From assembly GCF_014356525.2 (NCBI RefSeq), contig NC_052507.1:8886398-8950397 (forward strand): a DNA stretch of 64,000 nt, given 5' to 3'. This document shows, piece after piece, positions 10,321 to 21,164 of the stretch. The stretch's first letter is position 1. Each line of letters starts with the position of its first letter. The notes beneath the pieces are model-generated. The model was not told the DNA's origin, did no database searches, and was given only the letters and a program-made list of their open reading frames with translations. The translations under genes and the position numbers were made by a program. The stretch is from Nilaparvata lugens (taxonomy: Eukaryota; Arthropoda; Insecta; Hemiptera; Delphacidae).

Positions 10321-11176
10321 ATTTCTTCGTCTTGTCTCTTGTTTTAAATTTATCTCTTTTGTTCTGGGATAATCTCTCAAACTGAATTGATTTTCAGTAT
10401 ATTTCATATTCAGACATATCGTTATATTTTCTAACAAAATTCCGATATATTTTTTCATCAATAGTTCCATCATTAACTTAAACTCTTCTCGAAAAAATAT
10501 CTGAATGGCTAAGAAGAATTTTCATTCAACACTTCCCAAATTCTAATAATTCATAATGTAAAGTTATGGAAAAATTAATTACTCTCATAGATGTAGCCTA
10601 CGGTACTGTTGTCAATCAGTTATGGCATTGATAATATCACATATTGTTCGTCAGATTAGCGTTTTATTAATAGTTCATTTTGGTTGTTTTGGTTTTAGCC
10701 GGATGAGATTTTTTTTGCCTTTGTATTTTTTATTGTTATCTTCATACTAATCTTATTGTCTGTAGTTTTATAATTTTTCAAGCAAGTTTTTAGAAAAAAT
10801 ATATTGAAAGTGAACTCACAGCTAGCGCACAAGTCCTCTTTGCTAGCTGTGCCAATACTATTTATTCAATCGAAATGTATTATTCTTTCAATGATTATCT
10901 ACTGTCTATTTCACTTATTATTGTATCAATAATTTGAAATATTTCAAGTGATTTTGTATTCTGGCGAAATAGAGATTTTAATTTGATTTGATCATATTAT
11001 TATGTATTAAATACTGTATATGTGCTGTATATTCAATGTGGAAACATAGTGTATGCAGGGTTGTCAATTTGAACTTAAGTCATATTACGGGAGATGATAG
11101 TCATGGAGATAACCATTCATAGCATGTGAAGAATAATATTTCGGATATTTAGTCCAAGTTCAATTCGTAACCATTC
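10321..11176. other. No gene; one perfect hairpin
   Basis: AT-rich sequence without a supportable frame. At about 10819-10850, CACAGCTAGC and its exact complement GCTAGCTGTG are separated by a short loop. Confidence 0.45.
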
Positions 11177-11404
11177 CCATAGTCAACCAAACGAAGTAAT
11201 CTGATTGAAATTGGAACAAATGAGTGCAACGTTCCAAAATCAAAAACTGATCAACGCTGTCCACAGCTGATTATAAATGATAATTGATTAATAATTTCAT
11301 AATATTCCTGATGAATACTGACAACGTTTGTCTGTGTGAGGGTTGTAGATGGGGACTCAACCGTTCCAATTTCCATAAGACTACTATCGTGCGGTTGACT
11401 ATGG
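11177..11404. mobile_element. MITE with CCATAGTCAACC ends
   Basis: Left CCATAGTCAACC and right GGTTGACTATGG pair exactly. The pairing resumes inward at GAAATTGGAAC in both arms. 228 bp, non-coding. Confidence 0.8.
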
Positions 11405-11786
11405 TATGACTCACAGAGTTACAATACAGTCGCTATAACCTAGAAGCACATAGAATGAAGGCGTGTCCACTCTATCATCTCGCTAGTCATCTTTGGTTCC
11501 ACTCTACTATCTAGCTTGTCATCGTTGGGCAGAGGACACCCCAAATGTGTGAAGAAGAGGCTTTCTCAAGTGTGATTCACTCAGAAATATCAGTATCAGT
11601 TAAACAGGTTGTATTGATTTTATTCACGAGGAATACTGTCGGTTTGTGATGAACCACATTTGTGAAGATGCGGGCTGTCACACACGTCGACTTTCGGCCA
11701 CACCCTGGATAAGTGAGAAGTTAACATATGCCGATATTATCTTCTCTTCTGCCCTCTGTAATTACCGACCACCGAGTGTGTCATGA
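11405..11786. other. No gene recognised
   Basis: Contains a short imperfect repeat of CACTCTATCATCT / CACTCTACTATCT at about 11469-11515. Otherwise I see nothing. Confidence 0.4.
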
Positions 11787-12735
11787 GGGGAAACTGATTA
11801 GAAGAAGAAGATGAAGAGGAAGAAGGAGAGGATGAGCGAGGAAAAGAAGAAGAAGAAAAAATTCTTCTTTTTCTTTGAAATTGTAATTTTTTTGATTGAC
11901 AAAATAAATTTTAATCTGAATTTGAAGTGGAAGATGAAAGACGACAAAGAAGGAGAAGTTGATGAAGAAGGATAAGAGAATGAAGAATGAGAAGAGGAAG
12001 AATTGGGTTAAGATGGAGGAGAAGAACAAGATAAAGAAGAAGAAGATGATGAGAAGTGGGAAAAGAAGAAGAAAAAGAAGACAGAACAAGAAAAAATATG
12101 AAGAAGGAGAGGAAGAGCGAGGAAAAGGACAAGAAGAAAAAATTCTTCTTTTTCTTTGAAATTGTAATTTTTTTGATTGACGAAATAAATTTGAATTTGA
12201 ATTTGAAGTAGAAGATGAAAGACGAGAAATAAGGAGAAGTTGATGAAGAAGGATAAGAGAATGAAGAATGATAAGAGGAAGAATTGGGTTAAGATGGAGG
12301 AGAACAACAAGATAAAGAAGAAAAAGATGATGAGAAGTGGGAAAAGAAGAAGAAAAAGAAGACAGAACAAGAAAAAATATGAAGAAGGGGGGAAGAATGA
12401 GGTGATGATGAAGGGGTAGAATGAGGAGAAGAAGTGGAAGAATGGGAAGGAGGAGAAGGAAGAGAAGGAAGGAAAAAGGGAAAAGAAGGTGAAGAAGAAG
12501 GAGGAAGTGAAGGTGATGGAGGAGAAGGAAGTGAAAGGGGGAAAGGATAGAAAAGGAAAAAGAGGAGAAGAATAAGAAGAAGGAGGAGGAGGAGGATGAG
12601 GTGAAGGAGGATGAGGAGGCGGATGATGAGGAGGAGGAGGAAGTGTGTGATGATGATGAACTGGAGATGGCGAGAAAGAGGGGTGAAGTAGAGGAGATAG
12701 AAGAATAGGATTGGGATTTCGGATGGACGTGAGGC
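11787..12735. repeat. Purine-rich AGAAGA tract with a 281-bp tandem duplication
   Basis: Almost pure A/G on the plus strand. A landmark, ATTCTTCTTTTTCTTTG, occurs at 11861 and 12142, and the sequence after each copy is nearly the same for ~250 bp, so a 281 bp unit is duplicated. The complement holds a Ser/Leu/Phe-rich 318-codon frame that only reflects the repeat and is not called as a gene. Confidence 0.85.
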
Positions 12736-12822
12736 ATTATAAAAGAATATTCAAAGAGAGAAAGTAGTTATGGATAACGAGAAATAAGATAGAATATGGT
12801 AGAAAAATTAATTGAACTATAA

Positions 12823-12871
12823 ACTAATGAACTAATGAACTAATGAACTGATGAACTAATGAACTAATTAA
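12823..12871. repeat. (AACTAATG)n, six units
   Basis: Six 8-bp units with one substitution (AACTGATG). Confidence 0.9.
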
Positions 12872-12880
12872 ACTATATGA

Positions 12881-13053
12881 TGCAGAACGAATAACTGGAA
12901 TGGTTTTCTAGAATAGATGAAGAAAACACTCATCATATCCAAGCCAATCAGAAAATGATGGTGAAAAGCATGCAGAACCAATTACTCCAAAAGTTTCCCA
13001 GAATAGATAAAGAAACACCCCATCATATCCAAGCCAATCAGAGAACGATGGTG
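12881..13053. repeat. 90-bp tandem duplication
   Basis: Two units share GATGCAGAAC/CATGCAGAAC, GAATAGAT, CATCATATCCAAGCCAATCA and GATGGTG at a 90 bp offset. The small frame across the second unit has no recognisable domain. Confidence 0.85.
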
Positions 13054-13639
13054 TATCTGTATACTGGAGGACCGCCTCAAATTACTTCACGCAGTACGAT
13101 TGGTCGCCCCACGAAGCTTACCTTCCCACTAACTCCTCGCCCAATCACAAGCAAGCAGTACAGAGCTGGTTAGTCAGTTGTCTAGTTTCCCGAGAGATGG
13201 CGTTGATCGCTTCCGAGGCTTCTGATCCAAGTGACTGGAGTTGATATTTCTAATAATGTAGCTTAATTGCTCATTAATCCAAATTTTTATTGGCAGAAAT
13301 AAAAAATTACTACTTCTTTAGAAATACAAAATAGAAGCAATACAAATTCTACAACATGGGAAAATACTATTACAAAATTTAGAATGAAATGTCAACTGAG
13401 TATTTGCATCTCGAGGTACTAGACCTGTTTGAGATGGTGATATAAAATTTGATCACAAAACCAGTGCCTAGTTATTCTAATTATGTGTAAATTGTAGTGT
13501 GTAGTAGATGTAGTTTTGACTGTGATAGTTGAGTTCTTCAACTTTGTAATTCATTGATGAATGGTGACGATTGCCCAAACATATTGTATATTTTATGACA
13601 ATAAGCGATGATTTGATTTCATATGTTTAATCCTAGAGA
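13054..13639. other. No gene recognised
   Basis: The first 200 bp are GC-richer and unique; the rest is AT-rich. No supportable exon or repeat. Confidence 0.4.
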
Positions 13640-14105
13640 ATGATGGAGTTTATTATTTTGTAGAGTTGTGATTGAATAAATTGAACTCCTCACTAGTAAC
13701 AAATCAACAACTACTAATCGTTGACTTGGAAGAGAGCATAATGATGATGATCTATCATATCAAAAGATAATCATTTTGTAAACAAGAATATCCTATACAT
13801 TGTATAGATTTTAATAAATTCACATAAATTTATTTATTTAATTCATCAATTCATGGAAATTTATTAGAATCTATACAATATTTATATGATAATATTTTCT
13901 ACAAAGTGATCATATTTTGTTATGATGGATCATCATCATTATGCTCTCTTTCGAGTCAAAGATTATTTTTTTAGTTGTCTTTTTTTCTTTTTTATAGTTA
14001 TTGTATTGAAGAACCAATGAAGAATTTTTGATTGATTGATATTTTACAAGTGAGAAGTTCAATATTTATTCTATCACAGCTCTACAAAATAACTTTCTCC
14101 GTCAT
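13640..14105. mobile_element. Foldback element, ~230-bp arms
   Basis: The two halves are reverse complements with gaps. ATTTTGTAGAGTTGTGAT faces the complement near 14085; AGAGAGCATAATGATGATGAT faces it near 13930; TATTAGAATCTATACAAT faces 13800-13815. The centre is about 13840. The right arm carries an extra ~90 bp of T-rich sequence. Nothing is encoded. Confidence 0.85.
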
Positions 14106-14469
14106 GATATAATGTAACTTATTATAAATGAATTATTCATATAGTGCGTAACATTAATATTTCTCAGAGAATAACAATATTACATGTATCACTAAACTAA
14201 GTTTTGATGAAATTGATCGAACTATCCATTGCGTTGATTTCTCAGTCTCCCTACTACACGTTTTGATGCTTCTAGTTCTCTGTACCTATGAGCTCCAAGT
14301 GACCTGTGATGTGAGTCAATTAGCTTTAAATGCTTTCAATTTTCTGTACCTGCACTCTGTCGCAGATAATAATTATTCATCATCCAATCATGACAACCTA
14401 TTGGACATTGCTAACATTTTACAGAAAACTTTGTAGAAGGAATTTTGTTATCAATTCGGATCTTAATTT
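14106..14469. other. No gene recognised
   Basis: AT-rich sequence between a foldback and a retroposon end; short frames only. Confidence 0.35.
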
Positions 14470-14662
14470 TTCTAAATTCAAAATTGATTTTTTGAAGTGT
14501 TTGTATTTTGTTTCAATGTGGAAATCAGTGAAGAATTGAAAAGTCGCACATAACCTTTATTTGGACAATTTTTTCTATGAAATTGGGACGAAAAGAAGTT
14601 TTGGACTGTAGTCTGTTCCTTTGTCCTCAAGTTTATTGTGAATGATAAATAAATAAATAAAA
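14470..14662 (+). mobile_element. Retroposon 3' end family F3, copy 1
   Basis: It shares a layout with 40200-40382, 42500-42670 and 52376-52556: a TTTGGACA(A)TTTT block, then GTTTTGG(A/G)C, then a TGTTCCTTTGTCC-like segment, then an (AATA)n tail. This is typical of the 3' UTR of a non-LTR element. Confidence 0.65.
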
Positions 14663-14832
14663 CAATACTGGAAATGAGTAGATAAAACAATGTAGTAAAT
14701 AAAGAGGAGAATCATGAGAAAGTGGGGGAAGAAGATGAATGGTGATTGAAAATATGAATATATTTATGAAGATGTAATATATGAATATATTATGAGGATG
14801 AGAAGGAGTAGAAGAACAATAAGAAGATCTAC

Positions 14833-15197
14833 CTATAATGAGATCCACGTTATGATGGCAGAGGAGAAAGGTAGAAGAACGTTGCCGATCCTCTGTCTTG
14901 TTAATGCCTTCTATAGACAGGTTCATTGATGTAATATTAACTGTTCATTCTCGTCTAAAATAATCAATTAAATTTCATTGAGCAAGAAATTATATTTTTC
15001 AATAATTTCATTATGAATTTTCATAATTAAAATGAAATATTTTGTTAATTAATCATTAATTCTACATGATTGAAAGATGATCTGGCAACAGAGCAAAGCG
15101 AGAAAGATATAGCGCTCTCTGCTTTGTTGAATAATAGACATGGATAGCAATACCATAACTAATCAAACACTGGCATTATAACGTGGACCTTACAATA
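14833..15197. mobile_element. MITE family T, copy 3
   Basis: Ends CTATAATGAGATCCACGTTA and, reversed, TATTGTAAGGTCCACGTTATA. The interior matches copy 2 through GAAAGATGATCTGGCAACAG and GCTTTGTTGAATAATAGACA. Confidence 0.85.
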
Positions 15198-15534
15198 AAA
15201 ATATGAGTCTTCATTTGAAGGGAAGTGATTGAATTTTCTTGTAATAAATTAGTTTCTAATGGAATTAGTTAATCTATCTAATCGTCCATCTAGTATCACT
15301 TTGAACCTCAACACTTAATCTATACTTATAATAGTCCATCACACATTTTCCCTCACACAATAACTGTTGTCATACAGCAGAGAAAAACACACTCATCCAA
15401 CAATTTTCGACGACACCATCCATCCTTTTCTAGTATCCATCCATCTCTCTCTTTCCCATGGGAATAAAGCCACAACAAACGCAGCGGCTCACACATCTCA
15501 GTGACGTATCGAAGCTCATTACAAGTTATGAAAG
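15198..15534. other. No gene recognised
   Basis: AT-rich, then a short unique stretch before the GA-rich array. Confidence 0.35.
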
Positions 15535-16452
15535 TGGAGTTGACGAGAGAGTACGAGAAAGAGGGAGTGTAAGAGAGAGGGTGAAAAGAAAGTGACAGAA
15601 AACTCTTGAGCATGGAGAGACAGTGAGCAGTGAGAGATTGAGGGTTATGAAACTGGAGTTGACGAGAGAGCACGAGAGAGTAATAGAGAGAGATAAAGTG
15701 ATGAAGGAGGGAGTGAAAGAAAGTGACAGAAGACTCTTCAGCATGAAGAGACAGTGAGAGATTGAGTGAGAGATAGATAGAGAGAGAGAGAGTGTGATTG
15801 AGTGTCATGAAGGGTAAGAAAGCTGGAGAGAGAGAAAAAGAATGAGAGAGAGATATATTGAGAGGGGGAGAGAGAGAGTGTGGCAGACAACTCTTGAGCT
15901 TAGAGAGTGACAGTGAGAGATTGAGTGGAAGAGTAACTGAGAAGTGGGAGTGAGAAAAAAGATAGAGAGAGTGAGAGAGATAGAGAAAGAGTGAAAGAGA
16001 GGGCAGAGAAGAGAGAAGGGGTGATAGAAAGATTGAGAAAGGGCAGAGAGTAAGAGAGATAAAAGAAAGTGGCAGAAAGCTCTTCAGCATGAAGAGATAG
16101 TATGAGATTGAGTGAGAAGTAGGAGAGAAAGAGAGCGAGAGAGAGAGAGTGAGTGAGAGAGAGGAAAGAAAAGAAAGAAGACAGGGAAAGAAATTGATTG
16201 ATTGAGTACTTCATTTATGTAGATTACAATATATACTGGCTTATACACTTACAATATCTATCAATACAATAGCTTACAATACAGCAAAATTATAGATGAA
16301 TTCACATAATATAGACTAAGAAAATAATTATTGAACTGTATATTATATGAAGAAGCAATAGAGAGAGAGAAGAGAAAGTGACAGTTCGGAGAGACAGTGA
16401 GAGATAGATAGAGAGATGCATAGAGAGAGAGGGAGAAAGCTAGAGAGAGAGA

Positions 16453-16497
<45 letters not shown>

Positions 16498-16535
16498 TGT
16501 GTGAGAGAAAAGAAAGTGACAAACTCTTGAGCACG
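15535..16535. repeat. GA-rich degenerate minisatellite plus (GA)n
   Basis: A block of the form AGAAAGTGACAGAAAACTCTT, GAGCATGGAGAGACAGTGA, GAGATTGAG recurs at about 15588, 15717, 15880, 16066 and (partly) 16510, at 130-190 bp spacing filled with GAGAGA. A stretch at 16200-16340 is not GA-rich and includes a reversed F1 retroposon tail (16200-16255). Pure (GA)n lies at 16440-16495. The complementary Ser/Leu-rich frames are artefacts. Confidence 0.85.
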
Positions 16536-16536
16536 G

Positions 16537-16789
16537 ACCACTCGGTTGCTGTTTTTCGTGATGTTTCTCGACTCAGTCAGTCACGAAAGCGCGAGTTTGG
16601 GAGGGTTTTGAGGGTTGAGGGGAGTTAGGGTTTCAAGTTGATTTCTGCTTGTTTGTTTGGGATCCTTTCAGCTCCCCTGTGACAACCGGGGATCAGAAAT
16701 ATTCCTCTATTGGGGAGTTTTTCGCTGCAAATCCAATGCTGCTGCTGTGCCACAATATGATGATGGAATTGAAGTGTTATTTGCATTGT
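16537..16789. other. Unique GC-richer stretch
   Basis: No repeat partner and no convincing exon in this window. Confidence 0.35.
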
Positions 16790-17040
16790 GGGTGGGAATC
16801 GATTGGTTGGTTAGTAGTTGATTGATTCGATTTGTTCATTCTCGAATAACTCTTCTGGTTTCCATTGAAGAGGAAATATTGATTGATCCTTGTCTGAGAA
16901 GATTATGAGTCATTCTGTACTAACTATTATAGTTTTTATTGGAGAAGGAATTGATTGATTCTTGTTGATTGATGAGGAGATTATGGAATACAGTCTGAAC
17001 TAACTCTTCTAGTTTCTCTTCTAGATGACCCCGAAGACTT

Positions 17041-17170
17041 CTGCTACTGTAGACATTGACAACCGGGTTAACAGCTGGATGGAAATTCGATGAGAACTAC
17101 TATCCAAAAATTAGTGGCCAGCCCGGGAATCGAACCCGGTACCTCCCAATTGCCAGTCAGAAGTTGATTT
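17041..17170 (-). mobile_element. SINE, minus-strand copy in left arm
   Basis: On the minus strand: GGTACCGGGTTCGATTCCCG (tRNA-type box B), GGCTGGCCACTAATTTTTGG, then CAGCTGTTAACC and GCAGAAGTCTTCGGGGT. It lacks the box A head seen in the central copy. Confidence 0.8.
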
Positions 17171-17477
17171 TCAAAACCATGCAGTTCATTCTGAACTAAC
17201 TGTTTTTGCTGTTATTGGATAGGGAATTTATTGATTCTTGTCTATTGATAAGAAGATTATCATGTTGATTTTGACCTAAGTTTTGAATTGATGGAATTAA
17301 ATAGAGAATACATTTATTCAAATGCTCATTAATATGTAATTATTACTTAACGAAAATCCTAAATAAATGCTGTAAATCACCCCGAAGACTTCTGCTAATG
17401 CAGACATTGACAACAGGGTTAACAGCTAGATGGAAGCATATGGCTTCGTATAAAATGAGCGCTGCTATCCGGAGATT

Positions 17478-17660
17478 GTCAGTTTGGTGTAAGGGTAAGC
17501 ATTCCTGACTGCCAATTGGGAGGTACCGGGTTCGATTCCCGGGCTGGCAACTAATTTTTGGATAGAAGTTCTCATCAAATTTCCTCCCATCTAGCTAGTC
17601 AGAAGACTTCGGGGTGATTTACAGCATTTATTTAGGATTTTCGTTAAGTAATAATTATAT
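17478..17660 (+). mobile_element. tRNA-derived SINE with box A-like and box B, central copy
   Basis: The head TCAGTTTGGTGTAAGGGTAA resembles a tRNA 5' part with a box A-like segment. GGTACCGGGTTCGATTCCCG contains a near-consensus box B at 17530-17540, about the spacing expected for an internal Pol III promoter. The body (GGCTGGCAACTAATTTTTGG, GTTCTCATC) and tail (CAGAAGACTTCGGGGTGATT) follow. The parent tRNA cannot be named from this sequence. Confidence 0.8.
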
Positions 17661-17811
17661 ATTAATTAGCATTTGAATAAATGCATTCTCTATAATTCCA
17701 TCAATTCAAGACTCAGTTCAAAATCAACATCATAATCTTCTTATCAATAGACAAGAATCAATAAATTCCCTATTCAATAACAGCAAAAACAGTGAGTTCA
17801 GTATGGACTGC

Positions 17812-17990
17812 ATGGCTTTGAAAATCAACTCCTGACTGGCAATTGAGAGGTACCGGGTTCGATTCCCGGGCTGGCAACTAATTTTTGGATAGTAGTTCTC
17901 ATCGAATTTCCATCTAGCTGTTAACCCGGTTGTCAATGCCTACAGTAGCAGAAGTCTTCGGGGTGATTTACAGCATTTATTTAAGATTTT
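17812..17990 (+). mobile_element. SINE, plus-strand copy in right arm
   Basis: Same box B and body as the central copy. Its head reads GGCTTTGAAAATCAACTCCT instead of the box A region, exactly as in the complementary left-arm copy, so these two copies descend from one SINE duplicated with the arm. Confidence 0.8.
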
Positions 17991-18600
17991 CGTTGAATAA
18001 TAATTATAAGTCTTGAATTTTTTATTGGAGTGAGAATCGATTTATTCCGGTCAATTGATCAGAAGATTATAAGATATGTCGTGAAGTATCAATTCTTCAT
18101 CGTTTTATTTGTTCATTTCCAACTAACTCTTATAGTTTTCATTTGAGAGGTGAGGTGATTGATCCTTGTCTATTCATAAGAAGATTATGAGATTCATAAA
18201 ATGAATGAAGTTCATAAACATTTATTATTTGAGTAGTTCATTTCAAATTCTCCGGTTTTTTTTGTGGAGACTTGATTGATTCTTGCCACGTGATGAGAAG
18301 TTTATGAGATTAATACTGAAATAACTCGTCTAGTTTTCATTGAAGAGGAATTGATTGATCCTTGTCTATAAGGATTAACAGATTATAAGTCGTGAAGTTT
18401 TTGAAAATTTATTGTTAGAGTAGTTTTTATTATGGAAGTTTTATTGATTCTTGTCAAATGATAAGGAGATTGTTAGGTAGTATGCTGTGAATCTTCAATA
18501 ATTCGTTATTTGATTTGTACATTTCTATCTCCTCTGGTTTTTATTGTGAAGGATAGATTTATTCTTGTCAAATCAAAAAAGATTATGAGGTTTTATGTTT

Positions 18601-19022
18601 TGGAGCTTCCAGCTACTTATTTATCTGTTTATTCCTAAGTTTCAGATATCGTGAGAAAAAGAGTGTTGAAAATTTATGAAGGATTTATTGGAACTAGTAT
18701 ATTATTCTGAGTTTTCAAAGATTGATTATGAAAGATGACGCTGGATTCCACTTTTCGAAGTTACTGATCTCTGTCTAGGAACCATTGATTTTCATCCATG
18801 TTAGTGGATAAGCGATGAACTGCTTGGAGTTTTTGGAGATGTATGTTATTGATGTCTATTTTCATTCTAAATGTTTTTGTCACAGAGGAAATTAAGATCC
18901 ATAGTAGATGATACGAAATGGAGGGATTGAATATGGAAAATAATTCTCTTAGAGGCCAGTAGAATTTAACTTCAGATATATTTTCTAATGAACTGAAGTT
19001 CATGATGCACTCTTTACACTCT
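18601..19022. other. No gene recognised
   Basis: AT-rich sequence after the array, with no repeat partner seen in the window. Confidence 0.35.
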
Positions 19023-19904
19023 TTATCCCTGCACAAACACATCGATTTTTGCTCGTATGATATTTTGTCGTCCTTATGAATATCTATAAGACTAGCCGTC
19101 AGGCTCGCTTTGCTCGCCATATCCGTCTAGCCAGGGGGCTCCGCCCCCTGGACTCCCGACTGGATCGTCCGAGAATGAGATCAGCAGGCTCGCTTCGCTC
19201 GCCTGCATTTTTCATTTGTAGGACGATCATATGTTAGGACGATCCAGTCGGAGGTCCAGACTAAACGTCTGGCTAAACGGATATGGCGAGCGAAGCGAGC
19301 CTTACGGCTAGTAAAATAATATTCCCATGAATAGCTCTGATTGAAGTGGTAGTGCCCAATCAATTTTTCCGCGATGAATGCATTTCAATCTTCAACTTGG
19401 TGCCAACCTAACAAAGTCAACTCAACTTATTGCCAACCTGACAAAATTATTAATTTAGTTACCAGTTAACAACTGTTTCGAAGAGGTACTCTCTCTAGAT
19501 TATAGTTCTATTTTAACATATAGTATTGACATTTTTCAATTATAATTAAGAGAATAAGAAGAATATACATGCTAAAAGACGAACTTTAAGCCCTTAAAAA
19601 CCACCCTTAGAGTTAAAATATCGCCAAAAGATATCTTAGTGCGGCTCTAAAGGGCCAACTGAACATACCTACCAAATTTGAACGTTTTTGGTCCGGTAGA
19701 TTTTTAGTTCTGCGAGTGAGTGAGTCAGTCAGTCAGTCAGTGAGTGAGTGCCATTTCGCTTTTATATATAATAGATGGATAGAAGATAGAAGATTAAATG
19801 AACTCGACAAACATCATCTGTTTGAAATCATCTGTTCAATCTAATAGAATTTATATGACGGCAGAATACCGTATGAACAAAAATCTATGTGTTTTTGCGG
19901 GGCT
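19023..19904. mobile_element. Palindromic MITE family P, copy 1, interrupted by a Helitron
   Basis: Left half: CCTGCACAAACACATCGATT and TTTTGTCGTCCTTATGAATA. Right half: AATAGAATTTATATGACGG and GAACAAAAATCTATGTG, ending GCGGGGCT. Joined across the Helitron at 19092-19775 they give an element like the intact copy at 35536-35715. Confidence 0.82.
19092..19775 (-). mobile_element. Helitron family 1, copy B
   Basis: On the minus strand it starts TCTATTATATATAAAAGCG (after A) and ends GGCGAGCAAAGCGAGCC, then TGACGG, then CTAG, then T. The hairpin, CTAG and A|T target are textbook. Near the 3' end, 19236-19311 is a second, oppositely oriented 3' terminus, also ending in CTAG and T (19308-19312). 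19092-19311 is therefore two Helitron 3' ends head to head. Non-coding. Confidence 0.85.
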
Positions 19905-20529
19905 ACAGTACTGTAACTACTTTTTTAAGTCTGGATGCATTTCAGCTCACAGAGTGCATTTTTAATGTTCATACAGTCTGGAAATTCAATGAAATGTAAT
20001 CAATAGGAATCGATTGAAGATTATTCTATAGTAGGAATTATACATAGACGTTGAAAGGTATCCATGAACTGGTTATGATAAGCATAATAGCATAAGTACT
20101 TCTATGGGCCAAAGGAATTTATTTCATTTCATTTTTCTAGGCTATGGACGAGAGACGAGCTTGATTAATTTCAAAGTATCAACTAATTAATTATGTCATC
20201 AATAATCTTCATGGATAATCAATCATGAAATGTCATTTACAGAGAAGTAAAGTAGTGAAGTAGTAGTAAAAAGGGAAGTAAATGATTGTATAGTTCAAAA
20301 ATAATGAAGAAAATTGATGGGAATTCTACTCTAATTCTCCAACTATTATTGTTTTTTCTCAATTTTTAATTCTAGTTAGTGAAGAATACTCATCAAACAT
20401 GACTCACTATAACGAGTCAATCTTGTCTAGAATTGACGACCAAGTGTTAAACTGTCGAAATACTCAGATGCTACTTAGAGACTGTCATTATACAATTATT
20501 ATTTCGTTTATTCTGACATCATCACTTGG
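19905..20529. other. No gene recognised
   Basis: AT-rich, unique within the window. A frame from 20399 begins plausibly but runs straight into CT repeats and is not called. Confidence 0.35.
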
Positions 20530-20784
20530 AGAAATCTTGTCTGCTGTCACTCACTCACTCCGTCTCTCTCTGTCTTTTACTCTTCCCAACCACTCACTCT
20601 CTCTTTCTCTCAATCTTCTCTCAGACTCACCCACTCACTCTTTCTCACTCTCTCTCTCTGGCTTCCTCACTGGCTCTCTCACACTCTCTCTCACAATCTT
20701 CTCTCAGACTCACCCACTCACTCTTTCTCTCTCTCTCTCTCTCTGGCTTCCTCACTGGCTCTCTCACACTCTCTCTCACTCACT
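20530..20784. repeat. CT-rich tract with an 83-bp tandem duplication
   Basis: CAATCTTCTCTCAGACTCAC occurs at 20611 and, with an ACAATC junction, at 20694. GGCTTCCTCACTGGCTCTCT also occurs twice. Low complexity throughout. Confidence 0.85.
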
Positions 20785-21047
20785 CTCTTTGGGAGAGAGT
20801 AAGTGGGGAGGGTATTTTTAATATTCTTTCCGAAGAATGGACATTGATATGTCCAAAGCTCCGCCAATTTATGTAGATGCATAACAATATAATTATCTAT
20901 GGTTATTATATATTATTACAAATTGCTATTTCATATCATATACAGTTCAATAATTATTTTCTTAGTCTATATTATGTAGATTCATCTATAATTTTGCTGT
21001 ATTGTAAGCTATTGTACTTAATAAAGTACTTAATCAATCAATCAATC
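20785..21047 (+). mobile_element. Retroposon 3' end family F1, copy 2
   Basis: GGGAGGGTATTTTTAATATT, GAATGGACATTGATATGTCC and AAGCTCCGCCAATTTATG, then an AATAAAGTACTTAATCAATC tail. Nearly identical to the copy at 29525, and inserted next to a CT tract. Confidence 0.85.
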
Positions 21048-21164
21048 TCTCTCTCACGCTCTACCCTCTCTCTCTTTCTCTCTCTCTAAATTACTAAGTA
21101 GAGTTTCTTATTTGAACATTACTTCGAGTTATAATTATTCCGAACAGCTCTAATCCATCACAAC

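Larger units (their letters stand above)
17029..17965. repeat. ~930-bp palindrome with SINE copies in both arms
   Basis: Sequence from 17029 rightward matches the complement of sequence from 17965 leftward: CACCCCGAAGACTTCTGC, GTTAACAGC, CCAGCCCGGGAATCGAACCC, GGGAATTTATTGATTCTTGT and TAATTATTACTTAACGAAAA appear in the same order in each arm. Arms are about 400 bp at roughly 93-95% identity by eye. The centre (about 17425-17590) holds one extra plus-strand SINE. Confidence 0.88.
16790..18600 (+). repeat. Degenerate tandem array with TTGATTGATTCTTGTC motif
   Basis: The core (T)TGATTGATTCTTGTC, then a short spacer, then GATAAGAAGATTATGAG recurs at about 16879, 16951, 17229, 18037, 18156, 18272, 18351, 18441 and 18556, and once inverted at 17728-17771. 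Between cores lie AACTAACTCTTCTAGTTTT and ATTGGAGAGGAA-like blocks. Unit length is roughly 70-125 bp where contiguous. It is an old minisatellite interrupted by the SINE-bearing palindrome. No coding sense is apparent. Confidence 0.8.

Noticed and set aside
11781..12737. 318-codon minus-strand frame rich in Ser, Leu and Phe
   Set aside because: It is the complement of an AGAAGA tract including a 281-bp duplication. Other frames over the same DNA are open too, and there is no domain or splice context.
15353..16534. Several Ser/Leu-rich minus-strand frames
   Set aside because: Complement of a GAGA-rich degenerate minisatellite; no conserved domain.
17529..17540. Box B sequences as possible tRNA genes
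   Set aside because: No cloverleaf with a proper acceptor stem could be drawn. The sequence recurs several times with a shared non-tRNA body, so these are SINEs.
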